Below, piece by piece: positions 45,266 to 55,327 of a stretch of DNA of 64,000 nt. Numbering within the stretch: position 1 is the stretch's first letter; every line of letters begins with the position of its first letter. Origin of the DNA: Microbulbifer litoralis. GTDB lineage: Bacteria; Pseudomonadota; Gammaproteobacteria; Pseudomonadales; Cellvibrionaceae. The stretch spans positions 186,001 through 250,000 of the forward strand of contig NZ_JALKCV010000003.1 in the NCBI RefSeq assembly GCF_023634065.1. Reading direction: 5' to 3'. The translations under genes were made by a program, and so were the position numbers. The notes under the pieces are model-generated. The model saw only the letters and a program-made list of their open reading frames with translations. It made no database searches and was not told the DNA's origin.

Positions 45266-46771
45266 ATGAGCAACACTCCCGAGCTCACCCATGCCCAGCC
45301 GCGTCCCGATACCGGCGTGCAACGACCGGGCTACCAGAATATCGGCCTGCTACTGGGGCCGGCGCTGTTCGCGTTGATGATGCTGTTCGCCGATACGCAG
45401 ACCGCCATGAACCCGGTGGCCTGGAAAGTAGCCGCCATCGGCCTGTGGATGGCGTCCTGGTGGGCCACGGAAGCCGTACCGGTGCCGGTTACCGCGCTGC
45501 TGCCGATTGCCACCTTCCAGCTGCTGGGCATCAGCACCATGGAGGAGGCCACGGCCCCCTACGCCAACCCGATCATCTACCTGTTCATGGGCGCCTTTGT
45601 GCTGGCCCTGGCGGTGGAGCGCTGGAACCTGCACAAGCGCATCGCGCTGATGATCCTGAGCCGCACCGGCACCGACGGCCGGCGCATGGTCGGCGGCTTT
45701 ATGCTGGTGGCGGCACTGCTATCGATGTGGATGACCAACACCTCCACCACCATGATGCTGTTTCCCATCGCCATCTCGGTAACGGCAATTATCGTCGACA
45801 ATGTGCAGGGATTGACGGCGCGGGCCAAGTCCCACTTCCAGACCGCGATGCTGCTGGCGCTGGCCTATGCCGCCACCATCGGCGGCCTGGCGACGCTGGT
45901 GGGTACCCCGCCCAACGCCCTGCTGGCGGCCTTCCTGGCGGAACAGTACGGCATCGAAATCGGCTTTGGCCGCTGGATGCTGATCGGCGTGCCGCTGGCC
46001 GCAGTGCTGCTGCCCCTGGGCTGGCTGTTGCTGACCCGCTGGGTCTACCGGGTGGAGATTCCGGAAAGCGCCGAGGTCAAGGCGCACTTGCAGGAACTCA
46101 AGGCCGAACTTGGACCGATCTCCAAACCCGAAGCGAGGGTGGCCACGCTCTTCGCGCTGGTGGTCCTGGCATGGATGCTGCGCCGCCCGCTGTCGGCGGC
46201 ACTCGGATTCGAGGGACTCTCGGATGCCGGCATCGCCATGGCGGCCGCGGTGCTGCTGTTCCTGCTGCCGAGCGGCGATCCGAAACAGGAACAATTGATA
46301 AGCTGGCAGGATGTCAGCCGGCTGCCGTGGGGGGTGCTGATACTGTTCGGCGGCGGCCTGAGCCTGGCCTCGCAGGTATCCACCTCGGGCCTGGCGGCCT
46401 GGCTGGGGGAAAGCCTGTCGCTGGTGTCGGCGATCAGCGTGATTGCACTGGTGGTTGCCGCCACCGGGCTGGTGATTTTCCTCACCGAGCTCACCAGCAA
46501 TACGGCCACCACGGCCACCTTCCTGCCGGCCGTGGCCGCGATTGCGGTACAGGCCGATATTTCCCCGCTGCTGTTGTGCGTGCCCATTGCCCTGGCCTCC
46601 AGTTGCGCCTTCATGCTGCCAGTGGCGACGCCGCCCAACGCCATCGTCTATGCGTCGGGCATGCTGACCATCCCGCAGATGGTGCGCGCCGGCGTGACGC
46701 TGAACCTGCTCAGCCTGGTGCTGCTGGCCATTGTCGCCACCCAGTGGGCGCCGCGCATACTGGGTCTATAA
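45266..46771 (+). CDS. DASS/SLC13 family di-/tricarboxylate (or sulfate) symporter
   Basis: 501 residues with about 11-12 membrane segments. Both substrate/Na+ binding repeats are seen: WMTNTSTTMMLFPIAISV and TELTSNTATTATFLPAVAA (S-N-T signatures), each following a hairpin. Also seen are GGLATLVGTPPNALLAAFLA and LPVATPPNAIVYASGMLTIP. The family moves succinate, fumarate, citrate or sulfate with sodium across the inner membrane. GAGGT lies 9 bases before the ATG. Its position after the TonB receptor and before an exported fumarase-superfamily lyase suggests uptake of the acid the lyase releases. Confidence 0.94.
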   Translation: MSNTPELTHAQPRPDTGVQRPGYQNIGLLLGPALFALMMLFADTQTAMNPVAWKVAAIGLWMASWWATEAVPVPVTALLPIATFQLLGISTMEEATAPYANPIIYLFMGAFVLALAVERWNLHKRIALMILSRTGTDGRRMVGGFMLVAALLSMWMTNTSTTMMLFPIAISVTAIIVDNVQGLTARAKSHFQTAMLLALAYAATIGGLATLVGTPPNALLAAFLAEQYGIEIGFGRWMLIGVPLAAVLLPLGWLLLTRWVYRVEIPESAEVKAHLQELKAELGPISKPEARVATLFALVVLAWMLRRPLSAALGFEGLSDAGIAMAAAVLLFLLPSGDPKQEQLISWQDVSRLPWGVLILFGGGLSLASQVSTSGLAAWLGESLSLVSAISVIALVVAATGLVIFLTELTSNTATTATFLPAVAAIAVQADISPLLLCVPIALASSCAFMLPVATPPNAIVYASGMLTIPQMVRAGVTLNLLSLVLLAIVATQWAPRILGL

Positions 46772-46859
46772 ATGCCGCGGATGGCGGGTCGCCATTGCCC
46801 CGCTGTCCACTTCGGCAAGCCGTCTCCACGGCAGCAAGATAAAAGGAGTCCGATTTACC

Positions 46860-48284
46860 ATGGTAACCATCCGCAACCTGCTCGCCGCCGGCGCCCTGGC
46901 CTGGCTGGCCGCAAACCCCGCCGCTTCCGACACCGCCGGTGCCCGGGGCGCGCCGCCCTCCATCGACGATATCTTTTCCGCGGAAAACAAAACGCAGAAG
47001 GTCCTGGATATCGAAGTGGCGCTGGCCTCCGCGCAGGCTGAACTGGGCATTATTCCCGGCTGGGCGGCCGAGGAGATGGCAGGGAAAGCCAGCACTGATT
47101 ATGTCTCCCAGCAGGACCTGGCCCGGGAGTACGAAGTGGTGCGCCACCGCATGGTCGCCTTGCTGAATGTCTGGCAGCGCGCGCTGGACCCGGAAGCCGC
47201 AGAGTATATGCACTTCGGCGCAACCACAGTGGATATTTACGATACCGCGCTGGTATTGCAGCTGGAGCAGGCCACCCGCTCCCTGGTGCGGCAACTGCGC
47301 GCACTGGAGGAAACCATGATCCGCCTGGCGGAGACCCACAAGGACACGGTCATGATCGGCCGTACCCTGGGCCAGCACGCCCTGCCGATCACCTTCGGCA
47401 AGAAAGTCAGCACCTGGCTCGGCGAGAACCGTCGCAATATCGAGCGGCTCAAGGAACTCCACGGCCGCCTGTTGCGCTCCGGTATCCTCAAGGGTGCGGT
47501 GGGCAGTTATGTCGGGCTGGGGGATCGGGGAATGGCGGTGGAGCGGGCCTTCGCCCGCCACCTGGGACTGCAGGCGCCCTACCCCGACGACTGGCACGGC
47601 GCGCGCGATGTGATCGCCGAGTACGCCAATACCCTGGCCATGATCAGCCGCTCCCTCGGCCGTGTTGGCAACGAACTCTTCCTGCTGCAAATGACAGATA
47701 TCGGCGAAACCGAAGAGGTGCGCAGGAAAACGGCCGTGGGCAGCAGCACCATGCCCCACAAGAAAAATCCCAGCAAATCGGAGGCGCTGGTATTTTACGC
47801 GCGCCGTATTCCGCGCACGGCGGAAACCATCGCCGATGACATGATCAACGTATTCGAACGGGACAACACCTCGCGCACGAATCGCCTGCTGGCAGAGATT
47901 TCGCTGGACGCGGAAAAGATGCTGCGCGCTGCCACTGGCCTGCTGGGCAATCTCAAGGTCAATGCCGATACCATGCGGGAGAATCTGGACAAAACCGGCG
48001 GCATGATCCTGTCGCAGCGAATTGCTTTCGCGCTGGCGGACAGGATCGGCAAAACCACCGCCAACGAGCGTCTGCACCAGCTGGCCACCGAGGCCATGGA
48101 GCGGGACATCAGCCTGCGCCAGGCAATTGAGCGCAGCGAGGACCTGGCGCCGCTGTTCACAGGGCAACAATTGGACACGCTGTTCGATCCCACCAGCTAC
48201 ACCGGGCTCGCGGCGCAGCAGGTGGAAGCGGTGATTGCCTACTGCCGTGAAGCGAGAACACGGGATGCCCTGGCGGCTCCGTGA
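46860..48284 (+). CDS. Exported fumarase/aspartase-superfamily lyase
   Basis: 474 residues. The superfamily signature GSSTMPHKKNPSKSE (294-308) and the catalytic regions MHFGATTVDIYDTALVLQL (His118) and RTLGQHALPITFGKK (His173) place it with adenylosuccinate lyase / carboxymuconate cycloisomerase-like enzymes. These remove fumarate by beta-elimination or do the reverse. Unusually it starts with an apparent signal peptide (about 1-23, LLAAGALAWLAANPAAS) and so may act in the periplasm. The ATG is preceded by AAGGAG at 11 bases. It is probably co-transcribed with the DASS transporter (88-bp gap). Confidence 0.87.
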   Translation: MVTIRNLLAAGALAWLAANPAASDTAGARGAPPSIDDIFSAENKTQKVLDIEVALASAQAELGIIPGWAAEEMAGKASTDYVSQQDLAREYEVVRHRMVALLNVWQRALDPEAAEYMHFGATTVDIYDTALVLQLEQATRSLVRQLRALEETMIRLAETHKDTVMIGRTLGQHALPITFGKKVSTWLGENRRNIERLKELHGRLLRSGILKGAVGSYVGLGDRGMAVERAFARHLGLQAPYPDDWHGARDVIAEYANTLAMISRSLGRVGNELFLLQMTDIGETEEVRRKTAVGSSTMPHKKNPSKSEALVFYARRIPRTAETIADDMINVFERDNTSRTNRLLAEISLDAEKMLRAATGLLGNLKVNADTMRENLDKTGGMILSQRIAFALADRIGKTTANERLHQLATEAMERDISLRQAIERSEDLAPLFTGQQLDTLFDPTSYTGLAAQQVEAVIAYCREARTRDALAAP

Positions 48285-48403
48285 CATACCTGTTTATAGT
48301 GTGAAACGCGTCGACGGTTTATCCGGGGCTCTTTGCCGCGCAGACCAGGTTCAGCGGAGCGAAACCCGCAGGCACTGCCAGTCCGAGAGGTTGACACCAG
48401 TAA

Positions 48404-49915
48404 CTACTCCACCCGCTCAATCTCACCCGGCCGCCAGCTCTTGTCGATCCACGCCTGCTCCGGACCGTATATACGCAACAGGATCAGCCAGCTTTTGCCG
48501 GGGATCGTCTGTAGCCAGTTGTTCTCTTTACCCTTCGGCGGCTCGGGGGAAAAATAGATATCGTAGGAACCGTCGGCATTTTTCTGTATGCCCTCCGTCT
48601 GGCTGCCCACGGTCGGGAACTGCTGGTCTGTCTGCAGCTGGGAGCGAGTCTGGGTGTCGTAGATGGTCACGGCCCAGAAGTCCTTTGCGGGGACATTCGG
48701 TGGTAGACGCAGGCGGTAGGTCTGGCTGCCGTCCAGCGCGCGCTTTTGGGCATCGGTGCTGATCATACCGTAGTCGGAACCGGCGCCGGCGCGGGTGACC
48801 GCCATCGCCGGCGTGACCCCGATGGCGTTGTAATGGAACAGCGCCGCCGCGGAAACATCATAGGCACCGTCGTAAGTAAAAGTCGTATTCTTGTCGGCGA
48901 ACGCCGTCAGCCAGCCGCTGTTCTTGCCGTAGATAAAGTTGCCCGGGTTGCGCGGATAGAAGGTGATGGCACGCGCCGTTGCGTTACCGATTGCCGCCGC
49001 CTCCGTGAGTAGTTTCTTCATACGCGCATCCGGCTTGAAGGGTTTGTCCTTGACGATGCCGATGGAGGCATAGAGACCGCGTGTCATCGGGTCCAGGGAG
49101 TCGATCGGCTCGTACTGGACCACGGCATTGAGCTGTTCGAAAAAGCTGAAATCATTGGCGGGGATGACATTCATCGGCTTGCCGGATGCGTTGATGAATT
49201 CAGTCGCCGGCGGGTTGCCCGCCTTCGCCAGGGAGTAGATCCGCAGGTGCTTTTCGATATTATCCACCGCCGTTTCCAACCCCTTGGCAATGGAACCGCG
49301 CAACAACACCCAGTTGCGGTACGTGGGCGCTTTCAGGACGAAGTAGCCATCCGGCACCTCCTCCTTATAGCCAGGCGGCAGTACCAGGTATTTACCGCCT
49401 TTGCCCCTGTCCTGGCCGGCGGGCCCGAAGTTGCCGACAAACTTGAACCAGGCGCTGTCGAGCGCGCCGAGCATCCCCGGCGGCACCTCAATCACTGTGG
49501 CGCCGTCGCTTTTCAGGTCCAGCGTGGTAATCGCGTAGAGTGTCGAGGTATTACCGGTCAACGCCAGTGTCTTCGAGTCCATCAACTGCTTCCAGAGCTG
49601 GACCTTGTTGGCGCGGTCGGCACCGATTTTTTTCGGCCCTTCATAGAGCGCGTAAGTTGAGGCGGCCGGCAGGCCGACCAGGAAGGCCCGAACACCGCGC
49701 ATACGATCCAGGTTGTCGTACAGTGTTGCCGTCGTCTCTTTTGTAGGTACGCCGTCGAAGAACTCCAGCTTGCCGATGGAAGTCTGCACCTTATCCGGCG
49801 TGGTGATCGACTCGGGAATCTGCGTCGTCATTTTGAATGACGGCGATTCCGCTGAAACCAAGCCCGCAGCGATCGCAATAGCGAGCGCTATTCCGTTGAC
49901 TGGTGTTTTTCTCAT
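48404..49915 (-). CDS. DUF1254/DUF1214 secreted protein
   Basis: 503 residues with a signal peptide (1-22). The N-terminal DUF1254 part contains RGVRAFLVGLPAASTYALYE. The C-terminal DUF1214 part contains YRLRLPPNVPAKDFWAVTIY and NWLQTIPGKSWLILLRIYGP. The pair of domains is common in marine bacteria and fungi, with no established reaction. GAGGT lies 8 bases before the ATG. It is convergent with the lyase gene and divergent from the nitrilase gene. Periplasmic by its signal. Confidence 0.92.
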   Translation of the reverse strand: MRKTPVNGIALAIAIAAGLVSAESPSFKMTTQIPESITTPDKVQTSIGKLEFFDGVPTKETTATLYDNLDRMRGVRAFLVGLPAASTYALYEGPKKIGADRANKVQLWKQLMDSKTLALTGNTSTLYAITTLDLKSDGATVIEVPPGMLGALDSAWFKFVGNFGPAGQDRGKGGKYLVLPPGYKEEVPDGYFVLKAPTYRNWVLLRGSIAKGLETAVDNIEKHLRIYSLAKAGNPPATEFINASGKPMNVIPANDFSFFEQLNAVVQYEPIDSLDPMTRGLYASIGIVKDKPFKPDARMKKLLTEAAAIGNATARAITFYPRNPGNFIYGKNSGWLTAFADKNTTFTYDGAYDVSAAALFHYNAIGVTPAMAVTRAGAGSDYGMISTDAQKRALDGSQTYRLRLPPNVPAKDFWAVTIYDTQTRSQLQTDQQFPTVGSQTEGIQKNADGSYDIYFSPEPPKGKENNWLQTIPGKSWLILLRIYGPEQAWIDKSWRPGEIERVE

Positions 49916-50119
49916 ATGAACGACCTCGGTTCCGTCGCTGCTCGCGAAACTATTTTTGGTGAACGTCTGTTTAGAGGGTGATATTCACTGTGTGGAGCTT
50001 CTGTCACCGATAGCCATCGACAGAAGGTGCCAGAATTGTAGTGCAGTGTCTGGAGCAGGCATCTTTCATGATACAGTTTCAGCACGAAAGTCGCGTCACC
50101 AAATCGAGGAATTTAAATC

Positions 50120-50971
50120 GTGGAAGACTTCTGCGTCGGCGCCGTGCAGATGGTCAGCACCGATTGCGTCGATGACAATCTCGCCAGAGTGCACAGGCTG
50201 CTGCATCAGGCCGCCAATCGAGGCGCGCAATTGGTGCTGTTGCCGGAATATTTCGCGCACTTCTCCGGCCGCGGCAGTTACACCGTAGCCGAATCCTTCG
50301 CCGCCACCGGTGAAGCCAGCGCGGACCACCAACCGATTCAGCACGCGCTACAGAGCTGGGCGGCGGAACTGGGCCTCTGGTTGGCGGGCGGCGCCGTACC
50401 GTTACTGGAACGACCCGACGGCACGTCCACCGACGGCCGGCGCAACCGCTCCGCCTGTTTACTGTACGACAATCGCGGCGTTCTTTGCGCGCGCTACGAC
50501 AAGATGCACCTGTTCGATGTGCAGGTCGAGGATGCCGCCGGTAGCTACCGGGAATCCGCCAGTATCGAGCCCGGCGACGAACTGCGCACGGCAACCTCGC
50601 CCTGGGCCGAACTGGGGCTCAGCATCTGTTTCGACCTGCGCTTTCCCGAACTCTACCGCCAACTGGCAATGGCCGGTGCCGAGGTTCTGCTGGTGCCGTC
50701 GGCTTTTACCTACACCACTGGTCGCGCGCACTGGATGACACTGCTGCGCGCCCGCGCGATTGAAAACGGTTGCTTCGTGATCGCGGCCAACCAGGGTGGG
50801 GAACACACACCCAAGCAGCGCACCTGGGGCCATTCGGTGATTATCGATCCCTGGGGTGAAGTACTGGCCGAGGCCAATGAAGGAGAAGCGGTCGTCACCG
50901 CGACGCTTGATGCGGAAAAACTGGCGAAGGTGCGGCGCAATATGCCTCTGCTTTCCCTGCGTCGCCTTTAG
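50120..50971 (+). CDS. Nitrilase-superfamily amidase (NIT1-like)
   Basis: 283 residues from a GTG start (GAGGA 9 bases upstream). The catalytic triad Glu43 (LLPEYFAHF), Lys128 (RYDKMHLFD) and Cys170 (LSICFDLRFPELYR) is intact. The RFPELYR and RYDKMHLFDV signatures match deaminated-glutathione amidase / omega-amidase relatives, which hydrolyse damaged glutathione in the cytosol. The C-terminal 35 residues (from GEVLAEANEGEAVVTATLDA) are found again, nearly identical, in the mosaic ORF at 58161-58364. Confidence 0.93.
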   Translation: MEDFCVGAVQMVSTDCVDDNLARVHRLLHQAANRGAQLVLLPEYFAHFSGRGSYTVAESFAATGEASADHQPIQHALQSWAAELGLWLAGGAVPLLERPDGTSTDGRRNRSACLLYDNRGVLCARYDKMHLFDVQVEDAAGSYRESASIEPGDELRTATSPWAELGLSICFDLRFPELYRQLAMAGAEVLLVPSAFTYTTGRAHWMTLLRARAIENGCFVIAANQGGEHTPKQRTWGHSVIIDPWGEVLAEANEGEAVVTATLDAEKLAKVRRNMPLLSLRRL

Positions 50972-50992
50972 ATTCTGCACGCAACTATAGCG

Positions 50993-51049
50993 CCGGAATC
51001 GGGGAGCCGCTTTCGGCTCCCGGATTACGCTGCGCTTCATCCGGGCTAC
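50993..51049. repeat. Extragenic palindrome, GTAGCCCGGATG family
   Basis: CCGGAATCGGGGAGCCGC and its partner CGGATTACGCTGCGCTTCAT followed by CCGGGCTAC, directly after the nitrilase gene. Confidence 0.8.
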
Positions 51050-51284
51050 GGGATTCAATAGCTGTATTACACCCAGGGATTCGGTAGCGGAACGGCTCCC
51101 GAAAACCCTATTTGTGGCGCGGCGCCGACGGTCATTACACGTAGGGGCTCCTGCCTATATTCCGGCAAGCAATGTAAAAGGCAACCGGTGTACTAACGTT
51201 TACAGGCAAGACTTTTCTGCGCAGCCGGTCGCGGGTGATAGATGTTCCGCACCGGCCGTGGCAAACAACGCTACGGACGACACC

Positions 51285-53804
51285 ATGAACAGCCTCCGCG
51301 CCCCGCAACTCTGGACCCGGCTTCTTTTCGCAGCGTGGATCGCGCTCGCGACCGCCTGCAGTCCCAAGACGGACTCCACCGACTCGCCACAGCAAGCCGC
51401 CGATATACCCACGAAGTCTGGTGACGAAACAGCAGCGGCGCAGGCAGCCGGCGAACGCGACGACTCTGCACCAAATATAGAGGGCTTCAACGGCAAGATA
51501 GAACTTGACATTCGAGATTCAGAGCCGGATTGGACACCCTTCACGCCGAAGCGGGCAAAGAAGGACGCGCCGAATATTCTGTTTGTGCTCTACGACGACA
51601 CCGGCCTCGGCGCCTGGTCACCCTATGGCGGCCGCATCAATATGCCGACCCTGGACAGCATCGCCGCCGACGGCCTGACCTATACCCAGTGGCATACCAC
51701 GGCGCTGTGTTCACCGACCCGCTCCACCCTACTCACCGGCCGCAACCACCACCTGAACGGCATGGCCGCGATCACCGAAACCGCATCCGGATTTCCAGGC
51801 TCCAGCGGTCGCATTCCCGACCAGGTGACCACCATCGCCGAAGTGCTGCGCGACAACGGCTACAGCACCTTCTGGGTGGGCAAGAACCACAATGTGCCGG
51901 AGACGGATGTAGGGCCGGGCGCGAGCCGCAAGCAGTGGCCGACACAGATGGGCTTCGACCGCTTCTACGGTTTTATCGGCGGTGAGACCAACCAGTGGTA
52001 CCCGGACCTGGTGGAGGACAACCATTTTATCGAGCAGCCCTACAGCCCGGAAGAGGGCTATCACCTGTCCAAGGATCTCGCCGACAAGGCGATCGAGATG
52101 CTGCGTAACCAGAACGCCACCAACCCGTCCAAACCCTGGTACCTGTGGTTCAACCCCGGTGCCAATCACGCGCCACACCATGTAGCCAGGGAGTGGGCCG
52201 ACAAGTACAAGGGCGAGTTCGACGACGGCTACGATGAATACCGCAAATGGGTTACCGGGCGCATGATCGAGAAGGGCATACTGCCGGAGGGAACGGTCAA
52301 TACTGCGCTCAACCCGATCCCCGAAGACATGGCCAACCCGGCGGATGCGGTACCAGCCTGGGATTCGCTGAATGCCGACCAGAAGCGCCTGTTTGCGCGC
52401 ATGGCGGAAGTCTATGCAGGCTTCTCGGAATACACAGACGCCCAGATCGGCCGCATCGTCGATTACCTGAAGGAAACGGACCAGTATGACAACACCATCA
52501 TCATTTACGCCGCCGATAACGGCGCCTCCGGCGAGGGCACACCCAACGGCTCGGTCAACGAAAACAAATTCTTCAACAACTACCCGGACGATCTCGAGGA
52601 AAACCTGAAGTACCTCGATGTGCTGGGCGGCCCCGAAACCTACAATCACTACCCCACCGGCTGGGCGGCCGCCTTCTCGGCACCCTTCAAGATGTTCAAG
52701 CGCTACTCGCAGTATGCTGGCGGCACCGCGGACCCGTTGGTGATCTCCTGGCCCAAGGGCATTGATACGAAGGGCGAACTGCGACACCAGTATCACCACT
52801 CGGTGGATATAGTGCCGACGATTCTCGAGATAGTCGGCGCCGAGATGCCGGAATACAACCACGGCGTCAAGCAGTATCCGCTGTCCGGTGTCTCTATGGC
52901 CTATACCTTCGATGCCGACCCCGACGCGCCGACACAAAAAGACGTCCAGTACTACGCGATGCTCGGCACCCGCGGTATCTGGAAGGACGGCTGGAAGGCG
53001 GCAGCGGTGCACGCGCCGCTGACCGGCAAAGGCAATTTCGATGAAGACGAATGGGAGTTATACAACCTGGAAGAAGACCGCTCCGAGTCGAATAACCTGG
53101 CCGAGGAAAAGCCGGAAAAACTGAAAGAGTTGATCGACGCCTGGTTCGCCGAGGCGAAAAAGAACAACGTTCTGCCGCTGGACGACCGCAGCGCCGCAGA
53201 GCTGCTGACCACCGAACGTCCCACCGAAGAACCACCGCGTGACAGCTATATTTACTACCCGGATACCACCTGCATTCCGGAGAGTGTTGCCGTGAACGTG
53301 CGCGGCCGCTCCTACAAGATCCTCGGCAACGTGGAGATCAAAGAGCCGGATGCCTCGGGCGTGATCTTCGCACACGGATCGCGCTTTGGCGGCCACTCGC
53401 TATTCCTGAAAGACAACAAACTCTATTACGTCTACAACTTTCTCGGTATCGAGCCGGAACAGGTATTCGAGTCCAGCGTCCAGCTGAAGCCGGGTAAATA
53501 CACCTTCGGCATGGAGTTTGAGAAAACCGGCACCGGGGATAAGGGCGAAACGCTCGGCGAAACCAAGCTCTACATCGATGGCGAGGCGGTGGCCTCCGGA
53601 AAGATGCGAACCCAACCGGCCAAGTTTACCCTGTCCGGCGACGGTCTCTGTGTCGGTTACGATAGCGGCGACGCTGTCAGCGGTTTGTATAAGTCACCCG
53701 GTAAATTTACCGGAGGCGAAATCCAGGCTGTGGGTGTCACTGTCAAGGGCGAGCCCTACAAAAACCTCGAAGCCGAAGCCAAGCGCATGATGATGCAACA
53801 TTGA
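51285..53804 (+). CDS. Arylsulfatase (type I, formylglycine-dependent) lipoprotein
   Basis: 839 residues from the ATG at 51285. Lipobox IALATACSPK (Cys25) puts it in the envelope. The sulfatase site is C142-S-P-T-R in HTTALCSPTRSTLLTGRNHH, whose Cys must be converted to formylglycine; no maturase gene is in the window. Metal ligands are in ILFVLYDDTGLGAW and IIIYAADNGASGEG. A C-terminal beta domain (about 650-830) is an extra, possibly polymer-binding, module. The enzyme removes sulfate from aryl or carbohydrate esters, as expected of a marine polysaccharide user. Upstream in-frame sequence (51114 on) is unconserved. Confidence 0.93.
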   Translation: MNSLRAPQLWTRLLFAAWIALATACSPKTDSTDSPQQAADIPTKSGDETAAAQAAGERDDSAPNIEGFNGKIELDIRDSEPDWTPFTPKRAKKDAPNILFVLYDDTGLGAWSPYGGRINMPTLDSIAADGLTYTQWHTTALCSPTRSTLLTGRNHHLNGMAAITETASGFPGSSGRIPDQVTTIAEVLRDNGYSTFWVGKNHNVPETDVGPGASRKQWPTQMGFDRFYGFIGGETNQWYPDLVEDNHFIEQPYSPEEGYHLSKDLADKAIEMLRNQNATNPSKPWYLWFNPGANHAPHHVAREWADKYKGEFDDGYDEYRKWVTGRMIEKGILPEGTVNTALNPIPEDMANPADAVPAWDSLNADQKRLFARMAEVYAGFSEYTDAQIGRIVDYLKETDQYDNTIIIYAADNGASGEGTPNGSVNENKFFNNYPDDLEENLKYLDVLGGPETYNHYPTGWAAAFSAPFKMFKRYSQYAGGTADPLVISWPKGIDTKGELRHQYHHSVDIVPTILEIVGAEMPEYNHGVKQYPLSGVSMAYTFDADPDAPTQKDVQYYAMLGTRGIWKDGWKAAAVHAPLTGKGNFDEDEWELYNLEEDRSESNNLAEEKPEKLKELIDAWFAEAKKNNVLPLDDRSAAELLTTERPTEEPPRDSYIYYPDTTCIPESVAVNVRGRSYKILGNVEIKEPDASGVIFAHGSRFGGHSLFLKDNKLYYVYNFLGIEPEQVFESSVQLKPGKYTFGMEFEKTGTGDKGETLGETKLYIDGEAVASGKMRTQPAKFTLSGDGLCVGYDSGDAVSGLYKSPGKFTGGEIQAVGVTVKGEPYKNLEAEAKRMMMQH

Positions 53805-53820
53805 GGGAGAACTCCCGCAA

Positions 53821-54084
53821 TCACCGCAGCCGCTTGCAGAAGGCGCGCAGTCCAGCAGCACCGTCGGGTAGTCGATCACGGTAGCGCTCCAGCACCAGCC
53901 CCCACTCGAGCCTGCCGGCTGTTTCGGTATTTTCCTCCCAGCGGCAGACCCGCGCGATTCCCTGCGGGTCCACATACATGGACGCGAAATCGAACAGCGG
54001 TGTCAGGATGGCGTCGTCGGGAATCACTCTGATCGCCGCGGTTGTCCCCAGATTTTCGACAACGGCTCCCTCAGGGATCCTCAT
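53821..54084 (-). CDS. Small hypothetical protein
   Basis: 87 residues, no family recognised. It contains VIPDDAILTPLFDFASMYVD and RVCRWEENTETAGRLEWGLV, without signal peptide or membrane segment. The ATG lies inside the last codons of the HAF-like gene (14-base overlap), so it would be translated by coupling. Amino-acid use is ordinary. It is uncertain whether it is real. Confidence 0.45.
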   Translation of the reverse strand: MRIPEGAVVENLGTTAAIRVIPDDAILTPLFDFASMYVDPQGIARVCRWEENTETAGRLEWGLVLERYRDRLPDGAAGLRAFCKRLR

Positions 54085-55327
54085 TCAGGACAAGCGCCTG
54101 GACGGTGCCATTTAAAAAGATATTCAACAGTAGTTCGTCATTTCTGACTTCCGGAATGTTTTGAACGGGCGGGATAAAGGCCGCCGGTAGAACATTGACT
54201 CCCTGAGACTGCGTCCATGAGAAGCCGCGCATCACATTGCCATCCTCATGAACGGTACCAACTACGACATTCTGAGAGTCACTGATATCAGCCGCTCGGC
54301 TGTGATATAGGCCGGACGGCGGGACGATCTCCTCGAAGGTACTGTTGAGAGGGTCCCAGGCAAAAGCGTGATCATAGCCATCAGCCGCGCGGAAAGTACC
54401 AGCGATCCAGCCAGTGCCATTGATTGCCACGGCGCTGCTTCGGGCGCTGCCCCCGGGTATCAGTGCCGCTACAGACTGCACCGAGACACCACCCGCAGCC
54501 CAGAATACAGCCTGCTCCTCATCGTTGGCATCAGTGCAGACCCCGGTGATATCTCCAGCATTGTTGACATCAACAACTCGACAGTTGCTGTCGGCACCCA
54601 GGCTGTCCAGCACATTCACCGCGTAGTTGCCATTTCCGTTCGGCCGTCGCCAGTACACCGCCATCGAACGCACTACGCCGCTAGCGTTGGCCACGCTGCA
54701 GGTGCCGACCACAATCGGACCATTGAAGGTGAGAGTGTTGTCGTTCAGGGCAACCGGCTCACAATGGACGGCATCGAGCCCCCCGGATGTCAGGGGCTCA
54801 ATCAGCGGAAGCATTTCCGGGGTCACCTGATTACCGCGCCATACCACTGGCCGGGCCTGGCCATTCGCCGAGTAGCTGCTGCCGATAACCCAGCGGTTAT
54901 AATTGATAGGTCCTCCGGTGGCGGAAACATCCGCGAGCAAGCCCAATAATCCGGGTATAGGCTGCAGCGTCTGCCGGACACCATTAGCTTCCCATCGCAC
55001 CGGCAAAACTTCGCCGCTAGCATCCGTGCATTCACCCGATGCAACATTGATGTTGCTGACATCAATTACCCGGCAAGAATTGTTCGCCATAGTGGGAAGC
55101 TGTTCGATGGGCTGGTCAATTCGCTTGCGGATAGCAACGGTGCGCCCCGTGGCGTCGTCGCAGTGGCCAACCACAGTACCGCTGTTGTTGATGGCAACAC
55201 CGGAACAGGTGGTGCCTCCGGGTAGCGTGCCCAGGGGAAAACTACCTGCCTGGGCACCGCTTGTGATTGTCCCCAGTGCCACAAATAAAGCGCTGTGCAA
55301 TCCCACATATTTCAGAAATGAGTTCAT
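54071..55327 (-). CDS. Secreted HAF-type repeat protein
   Basis: 418 residues with a signal peptide (1-27, ending GAQA). Several repeats of about 45-60 residues follow the HAF (extracellular beta) pattern: D/A-I-N-N-x-G-x-V-V-G-x-C/T with A-F/V-x-W. Examples are GVAINNSGTVVGHCDD, DVNNAGDITGVCTDANDEEQ, AVAINGTGWIAGTFRAAD and ADISDSQNVVVGTVHEDG. Paired cysteines recur at fixed places in the repeats. It probably folds as a beta-propeller on the surface or is secreted. Function unknown. Next to it lie two DUF11-type secreted proteins, so this is a surface-protein neighbourhood. Confidence 0.8.
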   Translation of the reverse strand: MNSFLKYVGLHSALFVALGTITSGAQAGSFPLGTLPGGTTCSGVAINNSGTVVGHCDDATGRTVAIRKRIDQPIEQLPTMANNSCRVIDVSNINVASGECTDASGEVLPVRWEANGVRQTLQPIPGLLGLLADVSATGGPINYNRWVIGSSYSANGQARPVVWRGNQVTPEMLPLIEPLTSGGLDAVHCEPVALNDNTLTFNGPIVVGTCSVANASGVVRSMAVYWRRPNGNGNYAVNVLDSLGADSNCRVVDVNNAGDITGVCTDANDEEQAVFWAAGGVSVQSVAALIPGGSARSSAVAINGTGWIAGTFRAADGYDHAFAWDPLNSTFEEIVPPSGLYHSRAADISDSQNVVVGTVHEDGNVMRGFSWTQSQGVNVLPAAFIPPVQNIPEVRNDELLLNIFLNGTVQALVLNEDP

